From the NCBI RefSeq assembly GCF_017104645.1, contig NZ_JAAGPF010000007.1, forward strand, positions 1 through 56,298: a stretch of DNA of 56,298 nucleotides. The letters run 5' to 3'. This DNA is from Burkholderia sp. Ac-20379. Its GTDB lineage: Bacteria > Pseudomonadota > Gammaproteobacteria > Burkholderiales > Burkholderiaceae. Below are positions 16,060 through 24,404 of this stretch, one piece after another (within the stretch, counting starts at the first letter, position 1; each line of letters starts with the position of its first letter). The position numbers and the translations under genes are program-made. The notes beneath the pieces were generated by a model. That model had not been told where the DNA came from and searched no databases. It saw only the letters and a program-made list of their open reading frames with translations.

Positions 16060-17373
16060 ATGACCCCCCAATCCGCCACCACCCGCCAGCCCGCCCGCGC
16101 GGCGACCGCCGCGTTCATCGGCACGATGATCGAGTGGTACGACTTCTATATCTACGCCACCGCCGCCGCGCTCGTGTTCGGCGAGCTGTATTTCCCGTCG
16201 GGCGACCGCTTCGTCAGCACCATGGCGTCGTTCGCGACGTTCGCGGTGGGCTTCTTCGCGCGCCCCATCGGCGGCATCATCTTCGGCCATCTCGGCGATC
16301 GGATCGGCCGCAAGAAGGCGCTGATGACCACGCTGATGATGATGGGCGCGGCCACCGTGTGCGTCGGGCTGCTGCCCGATTACGCCACGGTCGGCGTGCT
16401 CGCGCCGGTGCTGCTGGTGCTGCTGCGCGTGGTGCAGGGCATCGCGGTGGGCGGCGAGTGGGGCGGCGCGGTGCTGATGGCGGGCGAACATGCGCCGGAG
16501 GGCCGCCGCACGTTCTTCGCGTCGTTCGCGCAGCTGGGCAGCCCGGCCGGCCTGATCCTGTCGCTGATCGCGTTTCGCGCCGTCACCTCGATGGACAAGG
16601 CCGCGTTCCTGTCGTGGGGCTGGCGCCTGCCGTTCCTCGCGAGCGCGGCGCTGCTGATCGTGGGCATCCTGATCCGGCTCGGCGTGAACGAATCGCCCGA
16701 GTTCGCGCGGCTGCGCGAAGCCAAGCGCACCGCGAAGCTGCCGATCGCCGAAGTGTTCCGCTCCGCATGGGGCCTGGTGCTGCTCGGCATCGGCGCGAAC
16801 ACCATCGGCATCGCCGGCGTGTACTTCACCAACACGTTCATGATCGCGTACACCACGCAGTACGTCGGCGTGACGCGTTCGATGATCCTCGACTGCCTGT
16901 TCGTGGTGGCCGTGATCCAGTTGCTGTCGCAGCCGTGCGCGGCATGGCTCGCCGAGCGCATCGGCGGCGCGCGCTTCCTGAAGCTGGCCGCGCTGCTCGC
17001 GATGGCCTCGCCGTATCCGATGTTCGTGCTGGTGCAGCACGGCACGACGCTGTCGATGGTGATCGGCATCGCGCTGGCCGTGATCTGCATGGCGAGCTTC
17101 TACTCGGTGATCGCCGGGTTCGTCAGCGGCATCTTCCCCACCCATATCCGCTATTCGGCGATCTCGCTCGCGTATCAGGTGTGCGGCGCGATCGCCGGGG
17201 GCCTGACGCCGCTGGTCGGCACCTGGCTCGCGCATCGCTACACCGGCCAGTGGTGGCCGCTGGCGGTGTTCTACACCTGCCTGGCCGGCATCTCGCTGAT
17301 CTGCATCGTCGCGCTCGATGCACGGCGCGCCGCGAGCCGCGATGCGGCCGAGGCGCTGACGAGCCAGGGCTGA
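16060..17373 (+). CDS. MFS transporter, MHS (metabolite:H+ symporter) family, copy 1
   Basis: A 437-aa inner-membrane protein with 12 predicted spans. The MHS hallmarks are TMIEWYDFYIYATAAALVF near residues 22-40, the loop 2-3 motif GDRIGRKK (79-86), and VVQGIAVGGEWGGAV. Family members import shikimate, dicarboxylates, citrate, alpha-ketoglutarate or betaines with protons; the substrate here is not readable. AGGAG sits 9-13 bases before the ATG. It leads a run with the M20 hydrolase and the deacetylase, so it may import their substrate. It is paralogous to the transporter at 21321. Confidence 0.93.
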   Translation: MTPQSATTRQPARAATAAFIGTMIEWYDFYIYATAAALVFGELYFPSGDRFVSTMASFATFAVGFFARPIGGIIFGHLGDRIGRKKALMTTLMMMGAATVCVGLLPDYATVGVLAPVLLVLLRVVQGIAVGGEWGGAVLMAGEHAPEGRRTFFASFAQLGSPAGLILSLIAFRAVTSMDKAAFLSWGWRLPFLASAALLIVGILIRLGVNESPEFARLREAKRTAKLPIAEVFRSAWGLVLLGIGANTIGIAGVYFTNTFMIAYTTQYVGVTRSMILDCLFVVAVIQLLSQPCAAWLAERIGGARFLKLAALLAMASPYPMFVLVQHGTTLSMVIGIALAVICMASFYSVIAGFVSGIFPTHIRYSAISLAYQVCGAIAGGLTPLVGTWLAHRYTGQWWPLAVFYTCLAGISLICIVALDARRAASRDAAEALTSQG

Positions 17374-17436
17374 CCGGCCCGATTTCCCCAGGATTTCCCC
17401 GCACCACATGCAATCCCCGATTGCTCAGGAACACGA

Positions 17437-18669
17437 ATGGAACCGCAACTGAAAGTGAACGGCGAGCGCCTCTGGCGCAGCCTGATGGAGATGGCGACGA
17501 TCGGCGCGACCGCGCGCGGCGGCGTGCGCCGGCTGGCCTTGACCGACGAGGACCGGCGCGGCCGCGAGCTGTTCGCGCAATGGTGCCGCGAGGCCGGCAT
17601 GACGGTGAGCACCGACGCGGTCGGCAACCTGTTCGCCCGGCGCGCGGGCCGCGATCCGGAGGCCGCGCCCGTGCTGGTCGGCAGCCATCTCGACACGCAG
17701 CCCGAAGGCGGCCGCTTCGACGGCGTGTACGGCGTGCTCGCCGGCCTCGAACTGGTGCGTGCGCTGAACGACGCGAAGCTCGACACGGCCCGGCCGATCG
17801 AGATCGTCTCGTGGACCAACGAGGAAGGCGCGCGCTTCACGCCGGCCATGCTCGGCTCGGCCGTGTTCACGGGCGCCACGGCGCTCGACGCGGCGCTGGC
17901 CACGCGCGACGCCGACGGCGTGACGCTCGGCGCTGCGCTCGACGCCTGCGACAGCCGAGGCACGCGCGAGCGCGGCGCGGTGGACGCCTACTTCGAGGCG
18001 CACATCGAGCAGGGCCCGGTGCTGGAGGCGAACGGCACGACGATCGGCGTGGTGACGGGCGGCCAGGCGATCCGCTGGCTCGACGTGACGGTGACGGGCG
18101 TGGCCGCCCACGCCGGCACCACGCCGATGCCGTATCGCAAGGACGCGCTGTTCGCGAGCGCGCAGATGGCGCTCGAACTCGAACGGATCGTCGCCGGCTA
18201 CGCGCCGCGCGGCCTCGCCACGATCGGCCAGGTCGCGATTCCGAACGCCTCGCGCAACACCATCGCGGGGCAGGTGGGCTTCACGGTCGATTTGCGTCAT
18301 CACGACGACGCCGAAGTGGACGCGATCGAGCGCGATCTGCGCGCGGCGTTCGAGCGGATCGCGGCGGAACGCGGCCTGCGCGTCGAGATCGCCACCTACT
18401 GGCGCAGCCCGGCCACGCCGTTCGACGCGACCTGCGTGGGGCTCGTGCAGCAGGCCACCGATGCGCTCGGCTATTCGAACGAGCGCATCGTCAGCGGCGC
18501 GGGGCACGACGCGATCCTGATGGCGCGCGAATACCCGACCGCGATGGTGTTCATTCCCTGCGTCGACGGCCTTTCGCACAACGAAGCCGAAGACGCCTTG
18601 CCCGGCGACGTGACCGCCGGCGCCAACGTGCTGCTGCACGCCGTGCTGGCACGCGCGCTGGCGCGCTGA
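17437..18669 (+). CDS. M20-family amidohydrolase (N-carbamoyl-amino-acid hydrolase / allantoate amidohydrolase type)
   Basis: A 410-aa cytoplasmic dinuclear metallohydrolase. Predicted metal ligands are H84 and D95 in GSHLDTQPEGGRFDGV, E129/E130 in WTNEEGARF, H189 in EAHIEQGP and H381 in GLSHNEAED. The central dimerisation lid has VTGVAAHAGTTPM. This subfamily hydrolyses N-carbamoyl amino acids, beta-ureidopropionate or allantoate, releasing ammonia and CO2 or an amine. No purine or pyrimidine catabolic gene is nearby, so the substrate stays open. It lies 63 bases after the transporter and 37 before the deacetylase, probably one transcript. Confidence 0.9.
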   Translation: MEPQLKVNGERLWRSLMEMATIGATARGGVRRLALTDEDRRGRELFAQWCREAGMTVSTDAVGNLFARRAGRDPEAAPVLVGSHLDTQPEGGRFDGVYGVLAGLELVRALNDAKLDTARPIEIVSWTNEEGARFTPAMLGSAVFTGATALDAALATRDADGVTLGAALDACDSRGTRERGAVDAYFEAHIEQGPVLEANGTTIGVVTGGQAIRWLDVTVTGVAAHAGTTPMPYRKDALFASAQMALELERIVAGYAPRGLATIGQVAIPNASRNTIAGQVGFTVDLRHHDDAEVDAIERDLRAAFERIAAERGLRVEIATYWRSPATPFDATCVGLVQQATDALGYSNERIVSGAGHDAILMAREYPTAMVFIPCVDGLSHNEAEDALPGDVTAGANVLLHAVLARALAR

Positions 18670-18706
18670 TTCGTCGCGCGAAGCGGCCCGATATTACGGA
18701 GAACCG

Positions 18707-19732
18707 ATGAAAACCTATTTCCATCCCGAACAGTCGCTGCACCATCCGCGCACCTACCTGTCGCGCGGCCAGATGCGCGAGCCGCAGGAAGTGCCCGAAC
18801 GCGCGGCGCGGCTTGTCGCGGCGGCCCGCTCGCTCGATTTCGAGGTGCTCGAGCCGGCCGATCGCGGCACCGCGCCGATCGCGGCGGTGCACGACATGAA
18901 CTACCTGCGCTTCCTCGAAGAGGCGCACCGCGACTGGATGCGCATGCCGGACGACTGGGGCGGCGAAGTGATGTCGAACATCTACGTGCGCGAGGGCAAT
19001 CCGCTGCGCGGCGTGCTGGCCCAGGCGGCGCGCTATCTGGCCGACGGCAGTTGCCCGGTCGGCGAGCATACGTGGCGTTCGGCCTATTGGTCGGCGCAGA
19101 GCGCGCTGGCCGCGGCCGATGCGGTGAACGGCGGCGCGCGCGAGAGCTGGGCGCTGTGCCGGCCGCCCGGCCACCATGCGCGTCGCGATGCGGCGGGTGG
19201 CTTCTGTTATCTGAACAACGCCGCGATCGCCGCGCAATCGCTGCGCGAGCGCTTCGGCCGCGTCGCGATTCTCGATACCGACATGCACCACGGCCAGGGC
19301 GTGCAGGAAATCTTCTACGGCCGCGACGACGTGCTCTATATCTCGATCCACGGCGATCCGACCAACTTCTACCCGGTCGTGGCCGGCTACGAGGACGAAG
19401 CGGGCAGCGGCGACGGTTACGGCTACAACGTGAACCTGCCGATGCCGCACGGCGCGTCCGAGGCCGTGTTCTTCGAACGCGTGGACGATGCGCTGCGCGT
19501 GCTCAAGCGCTTCCAGCCCGACGCGATCGTGTTGGCGCTCGGCTTCGACATCTATCGCGACGATCCGCAATCGAAGGTGGCCGTCACCACCGAGGGCTTC
19601 GGCCGGCTCGGCGGCGCGGTCGGCGCGCTGCAGTTGCCGACCGTGATCGTGCAGGAGGGCGGGTATCACATCGAGAGCCTCGAGGCCAACGCGCGCGCGT
19701 TCTTCGGCGGTTTCGGCGAGGCGCGCCGCTAG
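18707..19732 (+). CDS. Histone-deacetylase-superfamily amidohydrolase, acetylpolyamine amidohydrolase-like
   Basis: A 341-aa zinc hydrolase expected to remove acetyl groups from acetylated polyamines or related amines. The catalytic set is complete: tandem H156-H157 in RPPGHHARRD, zinc ligands D192 and H194 in LDTDMHHGQG, D281 in LALGFDIYRDD, and transition-state Y320 in EGGYHIE. The length and residue spacing are close to bacterial acetylpolyamine amidohydrolases. A GGAG site lies 6-9 bases before the ATG. A strong terminator follows, closing the module. Deacetylation of polyamines is an inference from the family. Confidence 0.9.
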   Translation: MKTYFHPEQSLHHPRTYLSRGQMREPQEVPERAARLVAAARSLDFEVLEPADRGTAPIAAVHDMNYLRFLEEAHRDWMRMPDDWGGEVMSNIYVREGNPLRGVLAQAARYLADGSCPVGEHTWRSAYWSAQSALAAADAVNGGARESWALCRPPGHHARRDAAGGFCYLNNAAIAAQSLRERFGRVAILDTDMHHGQGVQEIFYGRDDVLYISIHGDPTNFYPVVAGYEDEAGSGDGYGYNVNLPMPHGASEAVFFERVDDALRVLKRFQPDAIVLALGFDIYRDDPQSKVAVTTEGFGRLGGAVGALQLPTVIVQEGGYHIESLEANARAFFGGFGEARR

Positions 19733-19763
19733 GCAGTACACCGAAACAGCGCGCACGACAAGG

Positions 19764-19808
19764 CGCGACGCCGGAAGCAGGGTGCTGCTTCCGGCGTCGC
19801 GTTTTTTT
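19764..19808 (+). terminator. Terminator after the deacetylase gene
   Basis: A perfect 17-bp stem (19764-19780 with 19785-19801) with a GGTG loop, followed by seven T residues. It cleanly ends the MHS1-hydrolase-deacetylase transcript. Confidence 0.93.
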
Positions 19809-19878
19809 GCGCCCGCCGTTTCGCTCGCATCGCCGCGGCAAGGATGAACGCCATTAATACTGACGATGAGTAAACGGC

Positions 19879-19909
19879 ATTTTACGTAGCGTTATTGGCG
19901 CTCGATAAC
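19879..19909 (+). promoter_or_regulatory. Porin promoter with shared element (copy 2 of 3)
   Basis: TTTACG (19881-19886), a 17-bp spacer and GATAAC (19904-19909) lie about 100 bases upstream of the porin start. The element matches the one before the second transporter at 25 of 30 positions, including the spacer interior, and matches the MHS1 copy at the hexamers, TGGC and CGATAA. Confidence 0.62.
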
Positions 19910-20008
19910 TGACACCAGGGCCGGCGATGTCCATGCCGCTCGCCATGAATTTCGCAGTCCAGATCGATTTAAAAACGAATCTCAACCACACGCGCCATGC
20001 GACCCACC

Positions 20009-21187
20009 ATGAACTTCAACAAGCCTCTTTGCCTCGGCGTCGCCCTGCTGGGCGCCACCGCTGCGCACGCGCAGAACTCGGTCACGCTGTACGGGATCGT
20101 CGACCAGGGCATCGCCATCAACACCAATGCGGGCGGCAGCCGCCAGTTCGCGCTGACCAGCGGCAACGCGTCGGGCAGCCGCTGGGGCCTGCGCGGCCGC
20201 GAGGACCTGGGCGGCGGACTGTACTCGCTGTTCGTGCTCGAAGGCGGCTTCAACGGCTCGACCGGCGCGCTCGGCCAGAACGGCGACCTGTTCGGCCGGC
20301 AGCTCTATGTCGGGCTCGGCTCCGCGCGATTCGGCGCCGTGACGGCCGGCCGCCAGTATTTGCCGAACGCGGACATGGTCGGCATCTACACGGCCGGCGA
20401 GGATTGGGCGCTGTCGGGCGCGGGCTACGGCGCGCACCCGGGCGATCTCGACGACCTCGACGGTTCGTTCCGCGTCAACAACGCGCTGAAGTACGTGTCG
20501 CCGGTGTGGGCAGGATTCAGCGTGGAAGCGCTCTACAGCTTCGGCGGCGTGGCGGGCAGTACCGCGCGCAACCAGATCTACGGCGTGGGCGTCGGCTATC
20601 AGGGCGGCCCGCTGAAGGCCGCGGCCGCCTACACGCTCGCGCGCAATCCGAACTTCTCGCTGTTCGGCAACAAGGCCAACGACAGCGCCGCCGGCAGCAA
20701 CATGGCCAGCCCCGTCTACAGCGGCTATGCGAGCGCGGGCACGCAGCAGATCGTCAACGCGGGCGGCGCCTACACGTTCGGCGCGGCCACCTTCGGCGCG
20801 GTGTACAGCAACACGCGCTTCAACAACCTCGGTGCAACCGCCGTGGCCGGCTCGACCACGCAGATGCCTGGCGGCAGCGTGGCGTTCAACACGTTCGAGC
20901 TGAACACGAAATATCTGATCACGCCGGCCCTGCAGGTGGCCGCGTCGTATGCGTACACGCGCAGCAGCAGCGTGAACGGCCGCGAGGGGGCGAAGTACGG
21001 CCAGCTCGATGTGGGCGTGGATTATTCGCTGTCCAAGCGCACCGATCTGTACGCGGTCGGCATCTACCAACTGGCGACCGGCACCGATTCGACGGGCCGC
21101 AAGGCCGTGGCGGCGGTGGCGTTCGCGACGCCGTCGTCGAACAGCCATCAACTCGTCACGGTGGCCGGCATCCGGCACCGCTTCTGA
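20009..21187 (+). CDS. Gram-negative general porin (trimeric, OmpC-like beta-barrel)
   Basis: A 392-aa outer-membrane porin. The signal peptide MNFNKPLCLGVALLGATAAHA is cut before QNSVTLYG, the typical first strand of Burkholderia porins. The L3-type constriction region is suggested by the GREDLGGGLYSLFVLEGGFN entry and later acidic segments. The chain ends in VAGIRHRF, with the C-terminal Phe needed for barrel insertion. An alternative ATG four codons upstream (19997) is possible; neither start has a strong ribosome site. With the adjacent MHS transporter it offers a complete outer- and inner-membrane uptake route. Confidence 0.92.
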   Translation: MNFNKPLCLGVALLGATAAHAQNSVTLYGIVDQGIAINTNAGGSRQFALTSGNASGSRWGLRGREDLGGGLYSLFVLEGGFNGSTGALGQNGDLFGRQLYVGLGSARFGAVTAGRQYLPNADMVGIYTAGEDWALSGAGYGAHPGDLDDLDGSFRVNNALKYVSPVWAGFSVEALYSFGGVAGSTARNQIYGVGVGYQGGPLKAAAAYTLARNPNFSLFGNKANDSAAGSNMASPVYSGYASAGTQQIVNAGGAYTFGAATFGAVYSNTRFNNLGATAVAGSTTQMPGGSVAFNTFELNTKYLITPALQVAASYAYTRSSSVNGREGAKYGQLDVGVDYSLSKRTDLYAVGIYQLATGTDSTGRKAVAAVAFATPSSNSHQLVTVAGIRHRF

Positions 21188-21193
21188 CGCGGC

Positions 21194-21222
21194 GCGGAGC
21201 ATGAACGCGATTCATGCTCCGC
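21194..21222 (+). other. Stem-loop after the porin gene
   Basis: A perfect 12-bp stem (21194-21205 with 21211-21222) with a five-base loop starts seven bases past the porin stop. No T-run follows. It could stabilise the 3' end of porin mRNA or act as a Rho-assisted stop. Confidence 0.5.
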
Positions 21223-21235
21223 ATAAGAAATCAGC

Positions 21236-21266
21236 ATTTTACGTGGCGATATTGGCCACCGATAAA
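21236..21266 (+). promoter_or_regulatory. MHS2 promoter with shared element (copy 3 of 3)
   Basis: TTTACG (21238-21243), 17 bp and GATAAA (21261-21266) end 54 bases before the transporter start. The spacer half holds the imperfect dyad TATTGG-CCA-CCGATA, which overlaps the -10 and could be the operator. Confidence 0.62.
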
Positions 21267-21320
21267 TGCGCAAAGCCGCACGGCCCTGGCGCCATGCGGC
21301 GCTCCGACCAAGGATCCCCG

Positions 21321-22640
21321 ATGACTTCCCCCGTTGCGCAACGCCAGCCGGTCCGCGCCGCACTCGCCGCGTTTTTCGGCACGACGATCGAGTTCTACGA
21401 TTTCTATACCTACGCGACGGCCGCCGCGCTCGTGCTCGGCGACGTGTTCTTCCCGGCCAGCGACCCGTTCGTCAGCACGCTGGCGTCGTTCGCGACGTTC
21501 GCCGTGGGCTTCGTCGCGCGCCCGCTCAGCGGCGCCGTGTTCGGCCATTGGGGCGACCGCCTCGGCCGCAAGAAGATGCTGATCCTGACGATGTTCCTGA
21601 TGGGCGTGGCGACCACCGGCATCGGCCTGCTGCCGTCGTACGCATCGATCGGCGCGGCCGCGCCGGTGATCCTGATCCTGCTGCGCATCCTGCAGGGCAT
21701 CGCCGTGGGCGGCGAGTGGGGCGGCGCGGTGCTGATGTCGAGCGAGCACGCCGCGCCGGGGCGCAAGACGCTGTTCGCGTCGATCCCGCAGATGGGCAGC
21801 CCGGCCGGGTTGCTGCTGTCGCTGATCTCGTTCCGCCTGGTGTCGTCGCTCGATCACGACGCGTTCGTGTCGTGGGGCTGGCGCCTGCCGTTCGTGGCCA
21901 GCTTCGTGCTGCTGGTGGCGGGCGTGGTGGTGCGCATGGGCGTGAACGAATCGCCCGAGTTCGAGCAGGCCAAGCGCGAGAACCGTCGCGTGAAGGCGCC
22001 GGTGACCGAGGTGCTGCGCGGCTACTGGAAGCCGATTCTTTACGCGGCGGCGGCCACCACCATCGGTTCGGCCGGTTTCTTCTTCACGAACACGTTCATG
22101 ATTTCGTACGTCACGAGCTTCCTGAAGATGCCGAAGCCGCTGATTCTCGATTGCCTGTTCGCGGTGACGATCATCCAGCTCGCCTCGCAGCCCGTGTCGG
22201 CGCTGCTCGCGCAGCGCTTCGGCGACGCGCGCTTCCTGACTTGCGCCGCGCTGCTGTCGATCTTCACGCCGTATCCGATGTTCGTGCTCGTCAACAGCCA
22301 GCAGCCGGTGCTGATCGTGGCCGGCATCGCGATCGCGGTGGTGGTGCTGTCGGCCGTGTATGCGGTGATCGCGGGCTTCATGACGCGCGCGTTTCCGACC
22401 CATCTGCGCTATTCGGGCATTTCGATCGCCTACCAGCTGTGCGCCACCGTGGCAGGCGGCACCACGCCGCTGATCGGCACGCTCGTCGCGCAGCATTACC
22501 GCGGCCAGTGGCTGCCGCTGGCTGTGTTCTTCTCGCTGCTGTCCGCCATTTCGCTGGCCGGCATCGTCGCGCTGGCGCGCTATCAGCGGCGCTTCGCGCC
22601 AGCCCACCCGGCCGCCGCCGGCACCGTTCAGGTTTCCTGA
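21321..22640 (+). CDS. MFS transporter, MHS family, copy 2
   Basis: A 439-aa, 12-span proton symporter. TTIEFYDFYTYATAAALVLG opens the first span, GDRLGRKK (78-85) is the loop 2-3 motif, and ILQGIAVGGEWGGAV is shared almost exactly with the first copy. AAGGA is 7-11 bases before the chosen ATG; the frame is open further upstream, but that part overlaps the porin gene. The two transporters align along most of their length and probably arose by duplication. Co-transcription with the aldolase and dehydrogenase suggests that a hydroxy- or keto-acid is the cargo. Confidence 0.93.
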   Translation: MTSPVAQRQPVRAALAAFFGTTIEFYDFYTYATAAALVLGDVFFPASDPFVSTLASFATFAVGFVARPLSGAVFGHWGDRLGRKKMLILTMFLMGVATTGIGLLPSYASIGAAAPVILILLRILQGIAVGGEWGGAVLMSSEHAAPGRKTLFASIPQMGSPAGLLLSLISFRLVSSLDHDAFVSWGWRLPFVASFVLLVAGVVVRMGVNESPEFEQAKRENRRVKAPVTEVLRGYWKPILYAAAATTIGSAGFFFTNTFMISYVTSFLKMPKPLILDCLFAVTIIQLASQPVSALLAQRFGDARFLTCAALLSIFTPYPMFVLVNSQQPVLIVAGIAIAVVVLSAVYAVIAGFMTRAFPTHLRYSGISIAYQLCATVAGGTTPLIGTLVAQHYRGQWLPLAVFFSLLSAISLAGIVALARYQRRFAPAHPAAAGTVQVS

Positions 22641-22682
22641 TCGACGGCGCGGCCCTTCCTCTTTCTTCCGCAAGCGATTTCC

Positions 22683-23453
22683 ATGCACACCGCACCCCAG
22701 CACATTCCGGAATCCGAATGGACGGCGCGCGTCGAACTGGCCGCGCTGTACCGGCTCGTCGCGCACTTCGGCATGACCGACATGATCGACACGCACATCA
22801 CCGCGCGCGTGCCCGGCCCCGAGCATCATTTCCTGATCAACCGCTACGGCGTGCTGTTCCATGAAATGCGCGCGTCCGATCTGATCAAGATCGACGGCCA
22901 GGGGCGCGTCGTCGAGCCGATCGTCGAGGACGATCCGGCGCGCTACCGCGTCAACGCGGCAGGCTTCACGATCCATTCGGCGATCCATCAGGCGCGGCCC
23001 GACCTGCAGTGCGTGATCCATACGCACACGGCGGCCGGCTCGGCCGTGTCGGCGCAGCAGCACGGGCTGCTGCCGATCAGCCAGCACGCGCTGAAGTTCT
23101 ACGAGCGGCTCGCGTATCACGACTACGAGGGGATCGCGCTCGATCTCGGCGAGCGCGAGCGGCTGATTCGCGACCTTGGCCCGCACAGCGCGATGATCCT
23201 GCGCAATCACGGGCTGCTGGTGGCCGGCCGCTCGGTGCCGGCCGCGTTCCAGAACATCTACTTTCTCGAACTCGCGTGCCAGATCCAGGTGCGTGCGATG
23301 GCCGGCGGCGCGGCGTTGAGCCAGCCCTCCGAGGCGGTGTGCCGGCTGGCGGCCGAGCAATTCGACCGCGACGAGGCCGAGGCGATCATCGCGCTGCAAT
23401 GGCAGGCGGCGCTGCGGCTGATCGACGGCGGCGCCACCGACTATCGCAACTGA
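22683..23453 (+). CDS. Class II aldolase/adducin-family protein
   Basis: A 256-aa metal-dependent enzyme fold. Zinc ligands H113 and H115 (VIHTHTAAGS) and H176 (LRNHGLLVAG) are present. The SSEWRFH-type segment that carries the catalytic Glu of fuculose aldolase reads NAAGFTIHSAIHQ here, so a standard aldol cleavage is not assured; decarboxylase or isomerase activity is possible. It is followed by the dehydrogenase with a one-base gap. A small-acid catabolic step is inferred from neighbours only. Confidence 0.88.
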   Translation: MHTAPQHIPESEWTARVELAALYRLVAHFGMTDMIDTHITARVPGPEHHFLINRYGVLFHEMRASDLIKIDGQGRVVEPIVEDDPARYRVNAAGFTIHSAIHQARPDLQCVIHTHTAAGSAVSAQQHGLLPISQHALKFYERLAYHDYEGIALDLGERERLIRDLGPHSAMILRNHGLLVAGRSVPAAFQNIYFLELACQIQVRAMAGGAALSQPSEAVCRLAAEQFDRDEAEAIIALQWQAALRLIDGGATDYRN

Positions 23454-23454
23454 C

Positions 23455-24375
23455 ATGACGCGCATCGCCTTTCTCAGCGACGGCTTCGACCTGTCGCCGT
23501 TGTTCGCGCCGCTGCGCGAGCGCTTGCCGGGGCTGCGCATCGCGGGCGCGGACACCGATCCCCACGACGCCGACATCGCAGTGTGCTGGCGACCGCCGGC
23601 CGGCGCGCTCGCGCGGCTGCCGTCGCTGCGGCTCGTGCACAGCATCGCGGCCGGCGTCGACCACATCCTTGCCGACCCGGCGCTGCCCGCCGTGCCGGTG
23701 TGCCGCGTGGTCGATCCGGCGCACGCGCAGGGCATGGGCGAATTCGTGATGTGGGCCGTGCTGCACTTCCATCGCGAGTTCGACCGCGTGCTGGCCAACC
23801 AGCGCGAGCGGCGCTGGCAGCGCTATGCGCAGGTGGCCGCCGGCGAGCGCAGCGTGGGCGTGATGGGGCTCGGTGCGCTCGGCCTGCACGTGGCGCGCCA
23901 GCTCGCCGATGCGGGTTTTCGGGTGCGCGGCTGGTCGCGCGAGCGCAAGGCGATCGAGGGCGTCGAAACGTTCGGCGCCGACGCGTTCGATGCGTTCCTG
24001 GCCGGCAGCGAGCTGCTCGTCTGCCTGCTGCCGCTGACGGCCGATACGCGCGGCATCGTCGATCGCCGCCTGCTGGCCCGGCTGCCGCGCGGCGCGAAGC
24101 TGATCCACGTGGGCCGCGGCGAGCATCTGGTGCCGGACGACGTGCTGGCTGCGTTGGAGGACGGCGCGCTCGGCGGCGCGGTGATCGACGTGTTCGAGCG
24201 CGAGCCGTTGCCCGAGGACGATCCGTTCTGGCGTGCGCCGAACCTGATCGTCACGCCGCACATGGCGTCGGTGGCGAGTTTCGAGCGGATCGCGGCGCAG
24301 ATCGCCGCCAATGTGCTGCGCTTGCGCGACGGCGCGCCGCTCGAAAATCAGGTGGACGTGGCGCGCGGATACTGA
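23455..24375 (+). CDS. D-2-hydroxyacid dehydrogenase, glyoxylate/hydroxypyruvate reductase A type
   Basis: A 306-aa NAD(P)-dependent oxidoreductase. The Rossmann motif GLGALG is at 138-143. The catalytic triad is R221 (VGRGEHL), E250 (DVFEREPLP) and H269 (TPHMASV). GhrA-type enzymes reduce glyoxylate and hydroxypyruvate, and related members act on other 2-ketoacids. The start is one base after the aldolase stop, so the two are probably translated together and may use successive intermediates. It converges on the LysR2 gene with only 29 bases between, and no clear terminator was seen. Confidence 0.9.
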   Translation: MTRIAFLSDGFDLSPLFAPLRERLPGLRIAGADTDPHDADIAVCWRPPAGALARLPSLRLVHSIAAGVDHILADPALPAVPVCRVVDPAHAQGMGEFVMWAVLHFHREFDRVLANQRERRWQRYAQVAAGERSVGVMGLGALGLHVARQLADAGFRVRGWSRERKAIEGVETFGADAFDAFLAGSELLVCLLPLTADTRGIVDRRLLARLPRGAKLIHVGRGEHLVPDDVLAALEDGALGGAVIDVFEREPLPEDDPFWRAPNLIVTPHMASVASFERIAAQIAANVLRLRDGAPLENQVDVARGY

Positions 24376-24404
24376 GGGCGGCGTGTGTTGGCGGCCGTGC
24401 CGGA

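Noticed and set aside
14908-17409. LysR1 as an 833-aa protein with a long N-terminal extension
   Set aside because: The extension is antisense to the divergent transporter gene and has no LysR homology; the family start at 15867 gives the usual 319 aa.
21231-23798. 855-aa minus-strand frame opposite MHS2 and aldolase
   Set aside because: Gln/Arg/His-rich antisense translation in high-GC DNA; the plus-strand genes are clearly real.
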